From: Chloroflexota bacterium
Lineage (GTDB): Bacteria; Chloroflexota; Anaerolineae; Anaerolineales; UBA11579
NCBI GenBank assembly: GCA_018662365.1
Contig: JABJGH010000003.1
Span: forward strand, 1 to 56,930
Direction of reading: 5' to 3'
DNA: 56,930 bases
Below, one piece after another: positions 8,449-18,400 of this stretch; positions within the stretch are counted from its first letter, which is position 1; each line of letters begins with the position of its first letter. The notes under the pieces are model-generated. The model saw only the letters and a list, made by a program, of their open reading frames with translations, searched no databases and had not been told where the DNA came from. The position numbers were made by a program, and so were the translations under genes.

Positions 8449-9923
8449 TGACTGAACAAAAAACAATCTACGAAAAATCATCTCCTGGCCGACGTGCAGT
8501 TCGATTTCCAAAACCAGAAGTCCCATTAACTGCTTTGCCAAATGAGTTTTTGCGCAAAGATTTAGTGCTTCCAGAAGTAGATGAATTGGAAGCGGTTCGA
8601 CATTTTACCAATTTATCTCAGCTGAACCACGGTGTTGACACCGGCTTTTACCCTCTTGGTTCCTGCACGATGAAATATAACCCGAGAATAAATGAGGAAA
8701 CTGCTCGTTTATCTGGTTTTGCTAAGTCCCATCCACTCCAACCTTCTGAAACAGTACAAGGAAATCTAAAATTAATGTACTTGCTCCAGAAATATTTAGC
8801 TGAAATCAGTGGTTTTTCACAGGTTACTCTTCAACCCGCTGCTGGCGCTCATGGCGAGCTTACCGGGGTGATGATTATCCGCAAATACCTTTACAAGAAA
8901 GGTGAAACTCAGCGGAATAAGATCTTGATCCCAGATTCCGCCCACGGCACAAATCCAGCCACCTCCGCAATGAATAACTTCAAAGTTGTCGAGATCAAAT
9001 CAGACGCTCGCGGAAATATCGATCTAGAAGCCCTTCGAGCAGAATGTGACGACACATTGGCCGGATTAATGCTGACAAACCCAAATACCTTGGGGATGTT
9101 CGAGGAAAATGTACAGGAAGTTTGCAAAATCGTCCACGATGCTGGGGGATTGGTTTATGGCGATGGCGCAAATATGAATGCCTTGTTAGGCATTGCAAAA
9201 CCTGCTGAATTTGGCATTGATATCTTGCATTACAACCTTCATAAAACCTTCTCAACCCCTCATGGGGGCGGTGGCCCGGGTTCTGGCCCTGTGGGCGTAG
9301 TCGATTTCTTGGTAGATTATCTCCCAGGCCCCTTAGTCGAAATTGTAGAGGAAGATGAGGAAGGGAATCCCTTCTATGATCTCGTCACCCCAAAACACAG
9401 CATCGGACGCATGAAAGCCTTCCACGGCCAGTTTGGCATGATGGTGCGAGCTTACACATATATTTTGATGCATGGCGCGAAAGGTCTGAGGGAAGTCTCT
9501 GAGATGGCTGTTCTAAATGCCAATTACCTAATGCATAAATTAAAGGATACGTATAAGATTCCTTATGAGCGCACCTGCATGCATGAGTTTGTAATCGAAG
9601 GACGTTGGGAAGATGCGCCAGATATTCATGCCTTGGATATTTCCAAACGAATGATGGATTTTGGCATTCACCCCCCAACCACTTATTTCCCTTTGATTGT
9701 TAAAGAAGCTTTGATGGTCGAACCCACTGAAACCGAGAACCTAGAAACATTGGATTACTTTGTGGAAGTGATGTTGAAAATTGCCAAAGAAGCGCATGAA
9801 GAGCCTGAAATTTTGCATGCAGCCCCATTGACAACGCCTATCCGAAGGATGGATGAGGTAAAGGCAGCGAAAGATTTGGTGCTTTGTTGTGTATGGCCGG
9901 AAGATGCAATTAGAGCAGAATAG
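8448..9923 (+). CDS. gcvPB: glycine dehydrogenase (decarboxylating) subunit 2
   Basis: The PLP-binding half of the split P-protein, 491 residues. The Schiff-base lysine is Lys266 in HYNLHKTFSTPHGGGGPG, followed by the glycine-rich cofactor loop. LGSCTMKYNPRIN near residue 71 and the PAAGAHGE stretch near 126 are also family hallmarks. It is the last gene of the riboswitch-controlled operon, and a perfect palindromic terminator follows 12 bases after the stop. The operon has no gcvT; the only T-protein domain in the window is fused to SHMT at 15443-18568. Confidence 0.96.
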   Translation: MTEQKTIYEKSSPGRRAVRFPKPEVPLTALPNEFLRKDLVLPEVDELEAVRHFTNLSQLNHGVDTGFYPLGSCTMKYNPRINEETARLSGFAKSHPLQPSETVQGNLKLMYLLQKYLAEISGFSQVTLQPAAGAHGELTGVMIIRKYLYKKGETQRNKILIPDSAHGTNPATSAMNNFKVVEIKSDARGNIDLEALRAECDDTLAGLMLTNPNTLGMFEENVQEVCKIVHDAGGLVYGDGANMNALLGIAKPAEFGIDILHYNLHKTFSTPHGGGGPGSGPVGVVDFLVDYLPGPLVEIVEEDEEGNPFYDLVTPKHSIGRMKAFHGQFGMMVRAYTYILMHGAKGLREVSEMAVLNANYLMHKLKDTYKIPYERTCMHEFVIEGRWEDAPDIHALDISKRMMDFGIHPPTTYFPLIVKEALMVEPTETENLETLDYFVEVMLKIAKEAHEEPEILHAAPLTTPIRRMDEVKAAKDLVLCCVWPEDAIRAE

Positions 9924-9935
9924 AGAATAGACAAC

Positions 9936-9967
9936 AAAAAGCCCTGGAAAATTTCCAGGGCTTTTTT
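9936..9967. terminator. bidirectional terminator between gcvPB and the VWA lipoprotein gene
   Basis: An essentially perfect palindrome (AAAAAGCCCTGGAAA at 9936-9950 with TTTCCAGGGCTTTTT) has T-runs on both strands. It serves both convergent genes. Confidence 0.92.
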
Positions 9968-9983
9968 TATTTCTCATAATGGA

Positions 9984-11690
9984 TTAGCTCAGCAGCCAAT
10001 AAGCTTCCTCAAGCATTTCCATAAAATCGAATATTTCGGGTTCTTCCAGGTGTCCAAATAAATTTTCTGAGTGGTGCATGATCGTTTCTATATCACCATC
10101 TGCCCAGAAACTATTTCTTAAAACTTCGGCAAATTCTGCAACCAGCACATCCAACTGCAGGTAGGGGGATGCTTCTCGAAAACTATCTACTTGGTCATTG
10201 GTGAAATATCTTTCTGTTATTTCATAGACCCGGCCTGTCTCTGGATCCTCCCAGCGCAAATGGACAGTAGCGATCTCTCCCTTAGCACCAGGGAATAACT
10301 TGAATTCATAAAGAGCTGTGACGTTATGGCCAGCGCCGATCTCTGCAGCATCAACCTTGTCATTGCGGAAATCTGCGTCGGCAATATCCCGATTTTCATA
10401 GCCCACCAAACGATATCTGGAGACTGTTTCTGGGTTGAAATCGATCTGGATTTTTGCGTCCATCGCAATTACTTGAAGCGTACTCACCAAATCTCTTACA
10501 AATAATCGTTCGGCTTCTTCATAAGTATCGATATAGGCGTAAAAACCATCCCCATGATCTGCCAACTGTTCTAACAGCACATCGTTATAATTCCCCATTC
10601 CCACACCAATTGCGGTCATGGTGATTCCTTCACTTGCTTGGTATTTGATCTGTTCCCAGATACTGTCAGGTCCAGTATTACCAACATTGGCAACACCGTC
10701 TGAACATAATACAACTCTGTTGATCCCATAAGGAAGGAAGGCTCTTGCTGCCATTTCATAGCCTAATACTAAGCCAGCCTCGGCGTTGGTTGAATTCATT
10801 GGATAAAGATTCTTTATCGCTTTGTTTATGATCCTGGTTTCATCGCCAGGGGTAGGCTCTAGCTCAACCCATGCGGTGGTGCTATATGCTACGATGCTGA
10901 CCTGATCGTCCTCGTTGAGCTGCTCTACCAAAAGCCTCAGGGAGTCTTTTACTAATTCCAGACGATATCCATTGGCCATTGATCCTGAGACATCAATTAC
11001 AAATGTTAAAGAAACAGGTTTGCGATCTCGTTTGGAAACATCATAACCTTGCACACCAACCCGAAGCATTTCGTATCGATCTGTTTCAGTGAAGGGGGAA
11101 GGTGCTCCATCGATAGAAATCTCAAATACATCTCTTTCGGACGGCATTCTGTATCCCTGAGGAAAATAGTTGATAAATTCCTCAACTCGAATGGCATCTT
11201 CAGGGGGAAGGAATCCTTCTTGTATGTAACTGCGGGCAATTGTGTAAGACCCAGTATCCACGTCCACTCCAAAGGTTGAAAGGTGGTCATCTTCAGTATC
11301 TATAAAGGGGTTGACACCATAATTCTCAAAAGTACTGTCTAACCTTTGATCTGGTGGGGGGGAGATATATTGATTGGCGGGAGGGGAAATCCCAATTCCT
11401 CCACTTTCCTTTTCTGAGGCAACGGGTCCGCCCAGATCTCCAGGGGCGATATTTGTACCAACTGATGGCATTGTATCTTGGGGTTCACCAAGGGCAGTGG
11501 ATGACGCATCATTGTCAGATGTTGGGCTATTGGCGTTATAGCTGTTTTCATTGACCCCAATATTCTTCTCTTGGGAATTAAAAAGGTGGTTTTCTTCAAT
11601 GGGTTTAGAAAAAAGCTTGCAAGCAGACAATACCATTGAGAAAACTACAAATAAGAGTACTAAGCTGTGAAACTTATTGGACTTCATCAT
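9984..11690 (-). CDS. YfbK-like von Willebrand factor A domain lipoprotein
   Basis: A 568-residue exported protein. The N-terminus has a basic start, a hydrophobic stretch (8-22) and a lipobox LSAC ending at Cys24, so it is probably lipid-anchored outside the membrane. Residues about 30-120 are a low-complexity Ser/Asn/Pro spacer. The YfbK-type N-terminal segment (THE-like FGVDVDTGSYT, 140-150, and IRVEEFINYF, 167-176) leads to the VWA domain, whose metal-ion site DVSGS lies at 233-237, with later Thr and Asp residues of the site in the MNSTNAEAG and CSDGVANVG stretches. The C-terminal 150 residues match the region usual in YfbK homologues. Function is unknown; VWA domains bind proteins through a bound divalent metal. 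It is a single gene read leftward. Confidence 0.85.
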   Translation of the reverse strand: MMKSNKFHSLVLLFVVFSMVLSACKLFSKPIEENHLFNSQEKNIGVNENSYNANSPTSDNDASSTALGEPQDTMPSVGTNIAPGDLGGPVASEKESGGIGISPPANQYISPPPDQRLDSTFENYGVNPFIDTEDDHLSTFGVDVDTGSYTIARSYIQEGFLPPEDAIRVEEFINYFPQGYRMPSERDVFEISIDGAPSPFTETDRYEMLRVGVQGYDVSKRDRKPVSLTFVIDVSGSMANGYRLELVKDSLRLLVEQLNEDDQVSIVAYSTTAWVELEPTPGDETRIINKAIKNLYPMNSTNAEAGLVLGYEMAARAFLPYGINRVVLCSDGVANVGNTGPDSIWEQIKYQASEGITMTAIGVGMGNYNDVLLEQLADHGDGFYAYIDTYEEAERLFVRDLVSTLQVIAMDAKIQIDFNPETVSRYRLVGYENRDIADADFRNDKVDAAEIGAGHNVTALYEFKLFPGAKGEIATVHLRWEDPETGRVYEITERYFTNDQVDSFREASPYLQLDVLVAEFAEVLRNSFWADGDIETIMHHSENLFGHLEEPEIFDFMEMLEEAYWLLS

Positions 11691-11811
11691 TCTTCTCCTT
11701 TCTACCGGTTTGTATTATTCATAGAACGAGAAAGAGGTCGGATTGGTTCCCTAGTCTTGAAAATGGTAAAATAGTCTTTCAGTTTTAATCAAGGTTTGGA
11801 GTAGATAATCT

Positions 11812-13524
11812 ATGGAAAATGTTGAAAAAATACAATTTGATGAACCGTCAAAGTTCGTTCAAATTCACTTACCCACCGGCGAGGTAATTTCTGGTCCAAG
11901 GGGATCTGAAGTTGGAGATTTACTGAAACCCATCATCAAGGAAGAGTCCATCCCAATTCTCGGGGCGATCATTAATGGAAAATTAAGCGAATTATCCCAT
12001 TGCATCGATATTGAATCGAATGTAACCCCAGTGACCATGAGCATGGCAGATGGGATGCGCATATACCGCCGTTCCCTTACGCTGTTATTAGAAGCCGCAT
12101 TTGAGGAACTTTATCCTGATTTTGCGATTAACATTGATCACTCGGTCTCCTTTGGGGGTTATTATTGCCAGGTTAAAGGCCCTAAACCACTTCTGGCTGA
12201 AGATATAAATAAGCTTGACCTAAGAATGAAACAGCTCGTTAAAGAGGATCAGCCAATCATCAAAAAGGAAGTTCCTTTAGATGAGGTTATTGAGTATTTC
12301 AAAGAGAAAGGGTATCAAGACAAAGTCCGATTACTAAAGCATCGTCGGAAAGATTATCTTGTGCTCTACTTCTTGGGAGAACATCGAGATTACCATCATG
12401 GCTATATGGTGCCTTCCACCTCATATCTAAAATGGTTTGAGTTAGAAGCGATTGATAATGGATTTACCCTGCGATTTCCCCGTCGTCATAAACCTACTGA
12501 AATCATGCCCTTAGGCGATTATCCAAAATTATTGCACACCTTCAGACAATATGGAGATTGGTTAGAAAGATTGGGAATTCAGAGTGTGGGGTCTCTTAAC
12601 GACGCAGTGAAAGACGGCAGAATTCGTGAGGTCATATTGGTCTCTGAAGCTTTGCATGAACAACAAATTGCGGAAATGGCAGCCTCAATTGCTGCAAGAA
12701 AAGAAACTCGAGTCGTATTAATTGCGGGTCCTTCCTCTTCGGGGAAAACAACCACTTCTAGGCGTCTTTCTGTTCAATTATTATCCCAAGGCTTGCAACC
12801 CTATCCCTTAGAAATGGACAATTTCTTCGTGGATAGAGATAAAACACCCAAAGATGAATCTGGGGAATTCAATTTTGAGCATATTGATGCCATTGCTCGC
12901 CCTAGATTGAACCATGATCTCAAAAAATTGATCAATGCCCAAGAAGTGCAATTGCCCCACTATGATTTTCATACGGGGAAAAGTAACCCTGGTGAGATGG
13001 TGAAATTAGGAGAGGATCAGGTGGTGATCGTTGAGGGAATCCATGGGCTAAACCCCGATCTGATTGGCGACATTCCCGAGGAACAAGTTTTTAGAATTTA
13101 TATATCTGCATTAACCCAATTAAATCTCGACCGCCACAATCGGGTTTCCACAACAGATACTCGCTTAATTCGCAGGATCGTAAGAGATGCAAAAAGTCGG
13201 GGTTATTCCCCCCAGCAAACGATCCAGCGCTGGGAATCGGTTCGGAAGGGTGAGAAGAATTACATCTTCCCTTATCAAGAAAATGCAGACATTATGTTCA
13301 ATTCAGCCCTCGTTTATGAATTATCTGTGTTGAAAAGATTAGCAGAACCACTTTTACGCCAAGTGCCATTTGGAACCCCGGAGCATCTTGAGGTAAAACG
13401 TCTGCTTGCTTTACTTGAATGGTTCCTCCCATTGGATGGAAATTGGATACCAGATAACTCTCTTTTGAGGGAGTTTATTGGCGGATCGATATTAAAAGAT
13501 TTCAAATTATGGCGGCAATCTTAA
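11812..13524 (+). CDS. nucleoside kinase (uridine kinase-like) with N-terminal TGS/tRNA-synthetase-like module
   Basis: A 570-residue protein of the long uridine kinase-like family found in Clostridia, Thermotogae and Chloroflexi. The N-terminus (about 15-75) looks like a ubiquitin-like TGS domain and 85-200 like the threonyl-tRNA synthetase second additional domain. The kinase part follows from about 300: a Walker A loop GPSSSGKTT (306-314), an EMDNFFVDR segment (about 339) and an EGIHGLNP segment (about 406), both typical of the uridine kinase/phosphoribulokinase fold. It presumably phosphorylates a pyrimidine nucleoside for salvage; the role of the synthetase-like module is unknown. The gene is followed 44 bases later by an FKBP gene. 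Confidence 0.82.
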   Translation: MENVEKIQFDEPSKFVQIHLPTGEVISGPRGSEVGDLLKPIIKEESIPILGAIINGKLSELSHCIDIESNVTPVTMSMADGMRIYRRSLTLLLEAAFEELYPDFAINIDHSVSFGGYYCQVKGPKPLLAEDINKLDLRMKQLVKEDQPIIKKEVPLDEVIEYFKEKGYQDKVRLLKHRRKDYLVLYFLGEHRDYHHGYMVPSTSYLKWFELEAIDNGFTLRFPRRHKPTEIMPLGDYPKLLHTFRQYGDWLERLGIQSVGSLNDAVKDGRIREVILVSEALHEQQIAEMAASIAARKETRVVLIAGPSSSGKTTTSRRLSVQLLSQGLQPYPLEMDNFFVDRDKTPKDESGEFNFEHIDAIARPRLNHDLKKLINAQEVQLPHYDFHTGKSNPGEMVKLGEDQVVIVEGIHGLNPDLIGDIPEEQVFRIYISALTQLNLDRHNRVSTTDTRLIRRIVRDAKSRGYSPQQTIQRWESVRKGEKNYIFPYQENADIMFNSALVYELSVLKRLAEPLLRQVPFGTPEHLEVKRLLALLEWFLPLDGNWIPDNSLLREFIGGSILKDFKLWRQS

Positions 13525-13568
13525 TAAATTGATGGGATTGAAAAATCAAAAAATTTCAGGAGAGAAAG

Positions 13569-14045
13569 GTGACAATCGAAGAAGGTACAGAAAAAAAGTT
13601 TGACCCCAAAGTAATTGTTTTTGTAATTCTCGCAGTAATTTATTTAATATTTTATGTTATTGATTTAAGGAGACCAAGTATGTTAATTGATCCAAAAGTA
13701 GACATCATCACCACCGATTCGGGATTGAAATATCAGGATTTAGTCTTGGGAGACGGAGATGTAATTCAATCTGGAAATACGGCCTCTGTGCATTACACAG
13801 GTTGGCTCACAGATGAAACAAAATTTGATTCTTCTGTCGATCGGGGCGTTCCATTTGATTTTGTTGTGGGTGCTGGGGCAGTGATCAAAGGTTGGGATGA
13901 AGGCGTAAATGGTATGGCAGTAGGGGGTACCCGAATGTTGATCATCCCTTCTGATTTGGCATATGGGGAACGTGGGGCTGGAAATGGTTTAATTCCACCA
14001 GATGCTGAATTATATTTTCAAGTTGAGTTAGTCGATATTAAATAA
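13569..14045 (+). CDS. membrane-anchored FKBP-type peptidyl-prolyl isomerase
   Basis: 158 residues starting at GTG 13569, preceded by AGGAGAG at 13558-13564. Residues about 14-30 form one hydrophobic segment, followed directly by an FKBP domain (about 45-158), so the enzyme is probably tethered to the membrane and faces outward. The domain carries the classical core residues: YTGWLTDETKFDSS (76-89), FVVGAGAVIKGWDEGV, MLIIPSDLAYGERGAG and LYFQVELVDI. It should catalyse proline cis-trans isomerisation during folding of exported proteins. Only 44 bases separate it from the nucleoside kinase gene, so cotranscription is likely; a terminator follows. Confidence 0.9.
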   Translation: MTIEEGTEKKFDPKVIVFVILAVIYLIFYVIDLRRPSMLIDPKVDIITTDSGLKYQDLVLGDGDVIQSGNTASVHYTGWLTDETKFDSSVDRGVPFDFVVGAGAVIKGWDEGVNGMAVGGTRMLIIPSDLAYGERGAGNGLIPPDAELYFQVELVDIK

Positions 14046-14056
14046 TTCAAGAAAAT

Positions 14057-14094
14057 AAAAAGAGGTGAGAGGTTTTCCTCTCACCTCTTTTTTG
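14057..14094. terminator. terminator after the FKBP gene (works on both strands)
   Basis: GAGGTGAGAGG (14062-14072) pairs with CCTCTCACCTC (14077-14087) around a TTTT loop. A-runs and T-runs flank both sides, so it can serve the FKBP gene and the convergent aminotransferase gene. Confidence 0.9.
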
Positions 14095-14107
14095 TTAAAA
14101 ATAAAAC

Positions 14108-15334
14108 CTAATTTCCTGCAAGTTCGTTTTTAATCACTTCGCTCAGCCGTTTCATCCCTTCGACAATTTCTTCCTCAGATGCATTTGAGAAGTTTAAGCG
14201 CATCGTGTTCTCCCCGCCATCATTGGGGAAGAATGGAGATCCTGGCACATAAGCCACCTTTCTCTCAACAGCCTTTTTAAGCATATCCTCAGTTCGAATA
14301 CTTTCCGGTAAGGTAACCCATAAAAAGAGACCGCCTTGGGGAACAGTCCAGCTCGCTTCCGCGGGGAAGAGTTCAGTAAGCGTATCCAGCATCACCTGCC
14401 TTCGTTTTCCATATGCTTCCTTAATGATCTTCAACTGCCCATCCAAAAAGTTATTTTTGGTAATTTCATGAGCTATCATCTGTACAAAGGTGGAGGTGTG
14501 TAGATCGGTGCCCTGTTTTGAGTAAACTAATTTTTGGATAACCTCTTTGGGAGCGATCACCCATGCTAATCGAAGCCCTGGAGCTAAAATCTTAGAAAAG
14601 GTGCTGGTGTAGATCACATTCCCATCATAAGGTTGATCTGTTTGGTTGCGCATTTGGCTGTCTAATGCCATCACCGAAGGAATATCCTCCCCTTCATATC
14701 TTAATTTGCCATAAGGATCGTCTTCAATGATCGGAGTGCCAAATCTCTCACATATCTCGATCAACTCTTTTCGTCTTCCTAATGGAATTGTTTTTCCAGT
14801 CGGATTTTGGAAATTGGGTAACAAATAAACAAACTTGGGTCCCACCCTCATTGCTTTTTCTAAAGCTTCAGGAATTATGCCATCATCATCCGTTTCGATT
14901 TGAATATAATCCGCCCCATACGTATTCCAAGCCTGGAGCGCACCTAAATAGGAGGGGGCTTCCACTAAAATTTTATCCCCACGGTTGATAAAGATCTTTC
15001 CTAATAGGTCCAAACCCTGTTGCGAACCATTGGTTATTAAAATATTATCAATATCGACTTTAACGCCTTGTTCCGCCGTGAGCTCAACTAAAAATTCACG
15101 TAGTTGAATATTTCCTTCGGTAATACTATATTGAAGCGCTGTGCTTCCTTGGGTACTTAAAACTTTTTCACAAGCTGCTTTAAATGCCTCAATTGGAAAT
15201 ACATCAGGGGAAGGAAGGCCACCAGCAAATGAAATTAAGTCTGGGATCTGGGTATATTTTAAAATTTCTCGAATGGCAGAACTCATCAAGGTGTTTGTTC
15301 TAAAGGCAAAACGGGTCTCCCAGCTTGTTTTCAT
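14108..15334 (-). CDS. PLP-dependent aminotransferase, class I/II (LysN / MocR-like subgroup)
   Basis: A 408-residue fold-type I aminotransferase. The cofactor lysine is Lys248 in TSTFSKILAPGLRLAW, with the partner NFQNPTG turn at 174-180, DDPYGKLRY at 205-213 and the substrate carboxylate Arg in MRLNFSN near the C-terminus. The opening SFAGGLPSPDVFP is characteristic of the subgroup containing 2-aminoadipate aminotransferase LysN, kynurenine aminotransferase and the catalytic part of MocR regulators. No DNA-binding domain is present. The substrate cannot be read from the sequence: branched-chain, aromatic or aminoadipate transamination are all possible. It is a single leftward gene between two terminators. 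Confidence 0.88.
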   Translation of the reverse strand: MKTSWETRFAFRTNTLMSSAIREILKYTQIPDLISFAGGLPSPDVFPIEAFKAACEKVLSTQGSTALQYSITEGNIQLREFLVELTAEQGVKVDIDNILITNGSQQGLDLLGKIFINRGDKILVEAPSYLGALQAWNTYGADYIQIETDDDGIIPEALEKAMRVGPKFVYLLPNFQNPTGKTIPLGRRKELIEICERFGTPIIEDDPYGKLRYEGEDIPSVMALDSQMRNQTDQPYDGNVIYTSTFSKILAPGLRLAWVIAPKEVIQKLVYSKQGTDLHTSTFVQMIAHEITKNNFLDGQLKIIKEAYGKRRQVMLDTLTELFPAEASWTVPQGGLFLWVTLPESIRTEDMLKKAVERKVAYVPGSPFFPNDGGENTMRLNFSNASEEEIVEGMKRLSEVIKNELAGN

Positions 15335-15401
15335 TAATTTTTATACTCCTGATTTTAAGATATCTTATTGAAACGCCTGACAATATGACATTATTATAGA
15401 A

Positions 15402-15434
15402 TAAAAAATGCCCTCTTGACCATCAAGAGGGCAT
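15402..15434 (-). terminator. terminator of the SHMT-GcvT gene
   Basis: ATGCCCTCTTGA (15408-15419) and TCAAGAGGGCAT (15423-15434) form a perfect 12-bp stem with a three-base loop. The minus-strand T-run lies at 15402-15407. It begins 9 bases after the gene's stop codon. Confidence 0.92.
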
Positions 15435-15442
15435 TATCTCAG

Positions 15443-18400
15443 TTACAGTTTCGGAAAACGGCGGAGCACTGTGGCTGGGTTGGGCACAGTCATTCGATCT
15501 CCTGGGCTCAATTCTGCTGGTGCAATTGCTTCTTTAGAGGCATGAGGGAAGATCAGCAAACTTGTTCCCTTTTTAGCGTTCTTAAGATTGACGTAGGCCT
15601 GACCCGTCAAATAGCCATCTTTATCCGCTGCACAACTGGTAACCACCCCGATTGTCTTTCCTCGCTTATCGGTGATAGGATCTCCCAAATGAGCCATTCG
15701 GACGCCTTTTTCACTAAATCTAAATCGGATCACTTTAGATTTTCGTTTAGATTCTCTAGCTAAAAATCCCTGTCTTCCAATGAACCAGGGTTTATAAGTT
15801 TTTACGTAGGTGCGGAAATTGGCATCTCCAACACTTAAGTTCATTTCACCACCCATCTCCTGACCATATAGGGGAAGTCCAGCTTCGGTTCTAAGGGAAT
15901 CTCTTGCGCCCAAACCACAGGCTTTCATGCCCATTGGTTCTCCAACTTCTGCCAATGCTTTCCAAAGTTTTGGGGACTCATCCGGATGGACAAATAATTC
16001 GAAAGCCATCCTTTCACCGGTGTATCCAGTTCGGGAAACGATCAGATCAAAACCGCCAACAGTGGCATCACAAAGTTCTGTTCTTTTTAGTTTTTTAATT
16101 CGTGCCTTGGTCTCATCGTCACAACCTAATGCCAACAGAATATCCCGTGATTTTGGTCCTTGAAGAGGCACATCTACCCGCATATCTTTGCCCTCTTTCG
16201 GATCCCGTAAATTTCGTAAGATGACATCTCGGCCATAAGCCTTTGCCCACGGTCGCGTACGGTCGATCATCACTTCGCCATTCTTGACGGCGTTCAACCA
16301 GGCCCAATCCTTGTCATCATTCGAGGCATTCACAACTACTAAATACTTTTCTTCCCCACGACGATAAACCAATAGATCATCAATCACATCACCATCAGGC
16401 GTTAGAAAATGGGTATACAAAGATTGTCCAACTTTCAATGTACTAATATTATTTCCACAAACGCCTTCTAAAAATACCAACGCACTAGGACCTTCAGCTT
16501 GGTAGACACCCATATGTGTGGCATCGAATAGGCCAGCAGCTTCTCGACAGGCCATATGTTCTTCAGAAACCGAGGTATACCAAACTGGCATATCCCAGCC
16601 CCCAAAATCGATCATCTTGGCACCCATTTCTCGATGGGTTTCATTGAGCGCTGTTTTTCTGGGTTCTACAATCTCGGGTTCTACCCATTTGAACTCAGGA
16701 AGCGCTTCCCCTTTACCTTCTCCCATGCCCAAATAATAAGGTTTCTCAGATGAAATCGGATCCTCATCAGATTGTGGAAAAGCTTCTTCACTTGACTCAA
16801 CCATTGAGATCGGTCCAGTAAATTTTCGCAAAATATCATCATCTGCTTGAACAAATCCATCGCCCAAGTCTCTCAACCAGGCAGCGGTCAAACCTGCTTG
16901 TTCGGCTGGAACACTTAGGCGAAAATGCTCTGAATTTACTTTGCTTAGCATTCCAAGCACATCCCCTTGAGGGGTATGAATTTTTGTGGCTTGGCTGTCT
17001 CCATCTTTCAAAGCACCAACATTACTACTGGAAACCATGTTGAAGAATTGCTCGATCTTGTCATCTTTCACTTCAAACGCCACTCTTTCTTTATCAGTTT
17101 TGGCTTTGTCATCCAGATAAAAGAAATGCGGATAGCCATGCTCAGTGGTCTCATAATCGATCCCAGCTTTTTCAGCCATATCGCGTACCTTTATTCTTGC
17201 TTCTTCCAAGGTTTCGAAATTAATTTTTGCCCGTCGATTTAAGCCAGAAGATGATTTTTGTTTGTATGGAGTAGAAGCTTCAAGCAAGTCTGCAATAATA
17301 TCCGCAAGTTTGATGCAATCTTTTTCATCAAACCCTCGCTGAGTGATCCACGGAGTACCCATTCGGACCCCATTTGGGTTCAAAGGAGATCGGTCTCCCG
17401 GGATTGTATTTCGATTGACTACAATGCCAGCCAAATCTAAAATTCTTGCGGCCATATCTCCCGATAGGGTAGTGCCATCCGGACCAGTCACAGACTTTGT
17501 ATTCAAATTCATCAAATGTGAATCTGTGCCGCCAAACGGAATTTTAAATCCACGTTCAATAAATCGATTAGTAAAGGCAAAGCAGTTTTTAATGATCTGG
17601 GTTTGCAATTGACTGAATTCTTTGGTTTGGGCGATCTTTAAGGCAATCGATAATGCCGCAAATACATTGACATGTGGTCCACCTTGCTCCCCAGGGAAGA
17701 CGGCACGGTCAATTTTTCTCGCCAATGCTTTGCTTGTGGTCATGATCAATGCGCCGCGCGGGCCACATAAGGTTTTATGCGTAGTAGTCGTGACCACATC
17801 TGCAATACCAATTGGGGAGGGATAGACTTTCCCGGCAATCAGACCAGCCACATGTGACATATCCGCTAATAGGTAAGCACCAACCTTGTCAGCAATTTCC
17901 CGCATTCGTTGCCATTCGGCTTTCCATGAATAGGAGGAAAAACCAATGATGATCATCTTTGGTTTGTGTTCAAGTGCCAATGCCTCAACATCATCATAAT
18001 TTATCTTTTCAGTCTCATTATCAATTGTGTAATGAACAATATTATAGTATTTCCCAGATCGATTGACTGGTGATCCGTGAGATAAATGACCACCGTGTAA
18101 CAGGTCCATGCCCATCACAGTGTCTCCGGGGTTTACCAAGGCATGATATACCGCGTTATTTGCTGGCCCCCCAGATAAAGCTTGCACGTTTACATAAATC
18201 TCTTCTGGTTTAACACCATTATCAGCAAAGGTCTCAGCAGCTCTACGACGTGCAAGGGCTTCTACAATATTCGCATATTCCACACCTTTATAGTAACGAG
18301 GATCAGAATATCGGCGGTAATAGCCGAGGCGCGCATCATAGTCAAAGATCTCCTCTTCAGTAAATCTGCGGGAGTGTTCATCTGGGTAGCCTTCTGCATA

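Noticed and set aside
8909-9977. Several minus-strand ORFs over gcvPB
   Set aside because: Shadow frames of a strongly supported gene.
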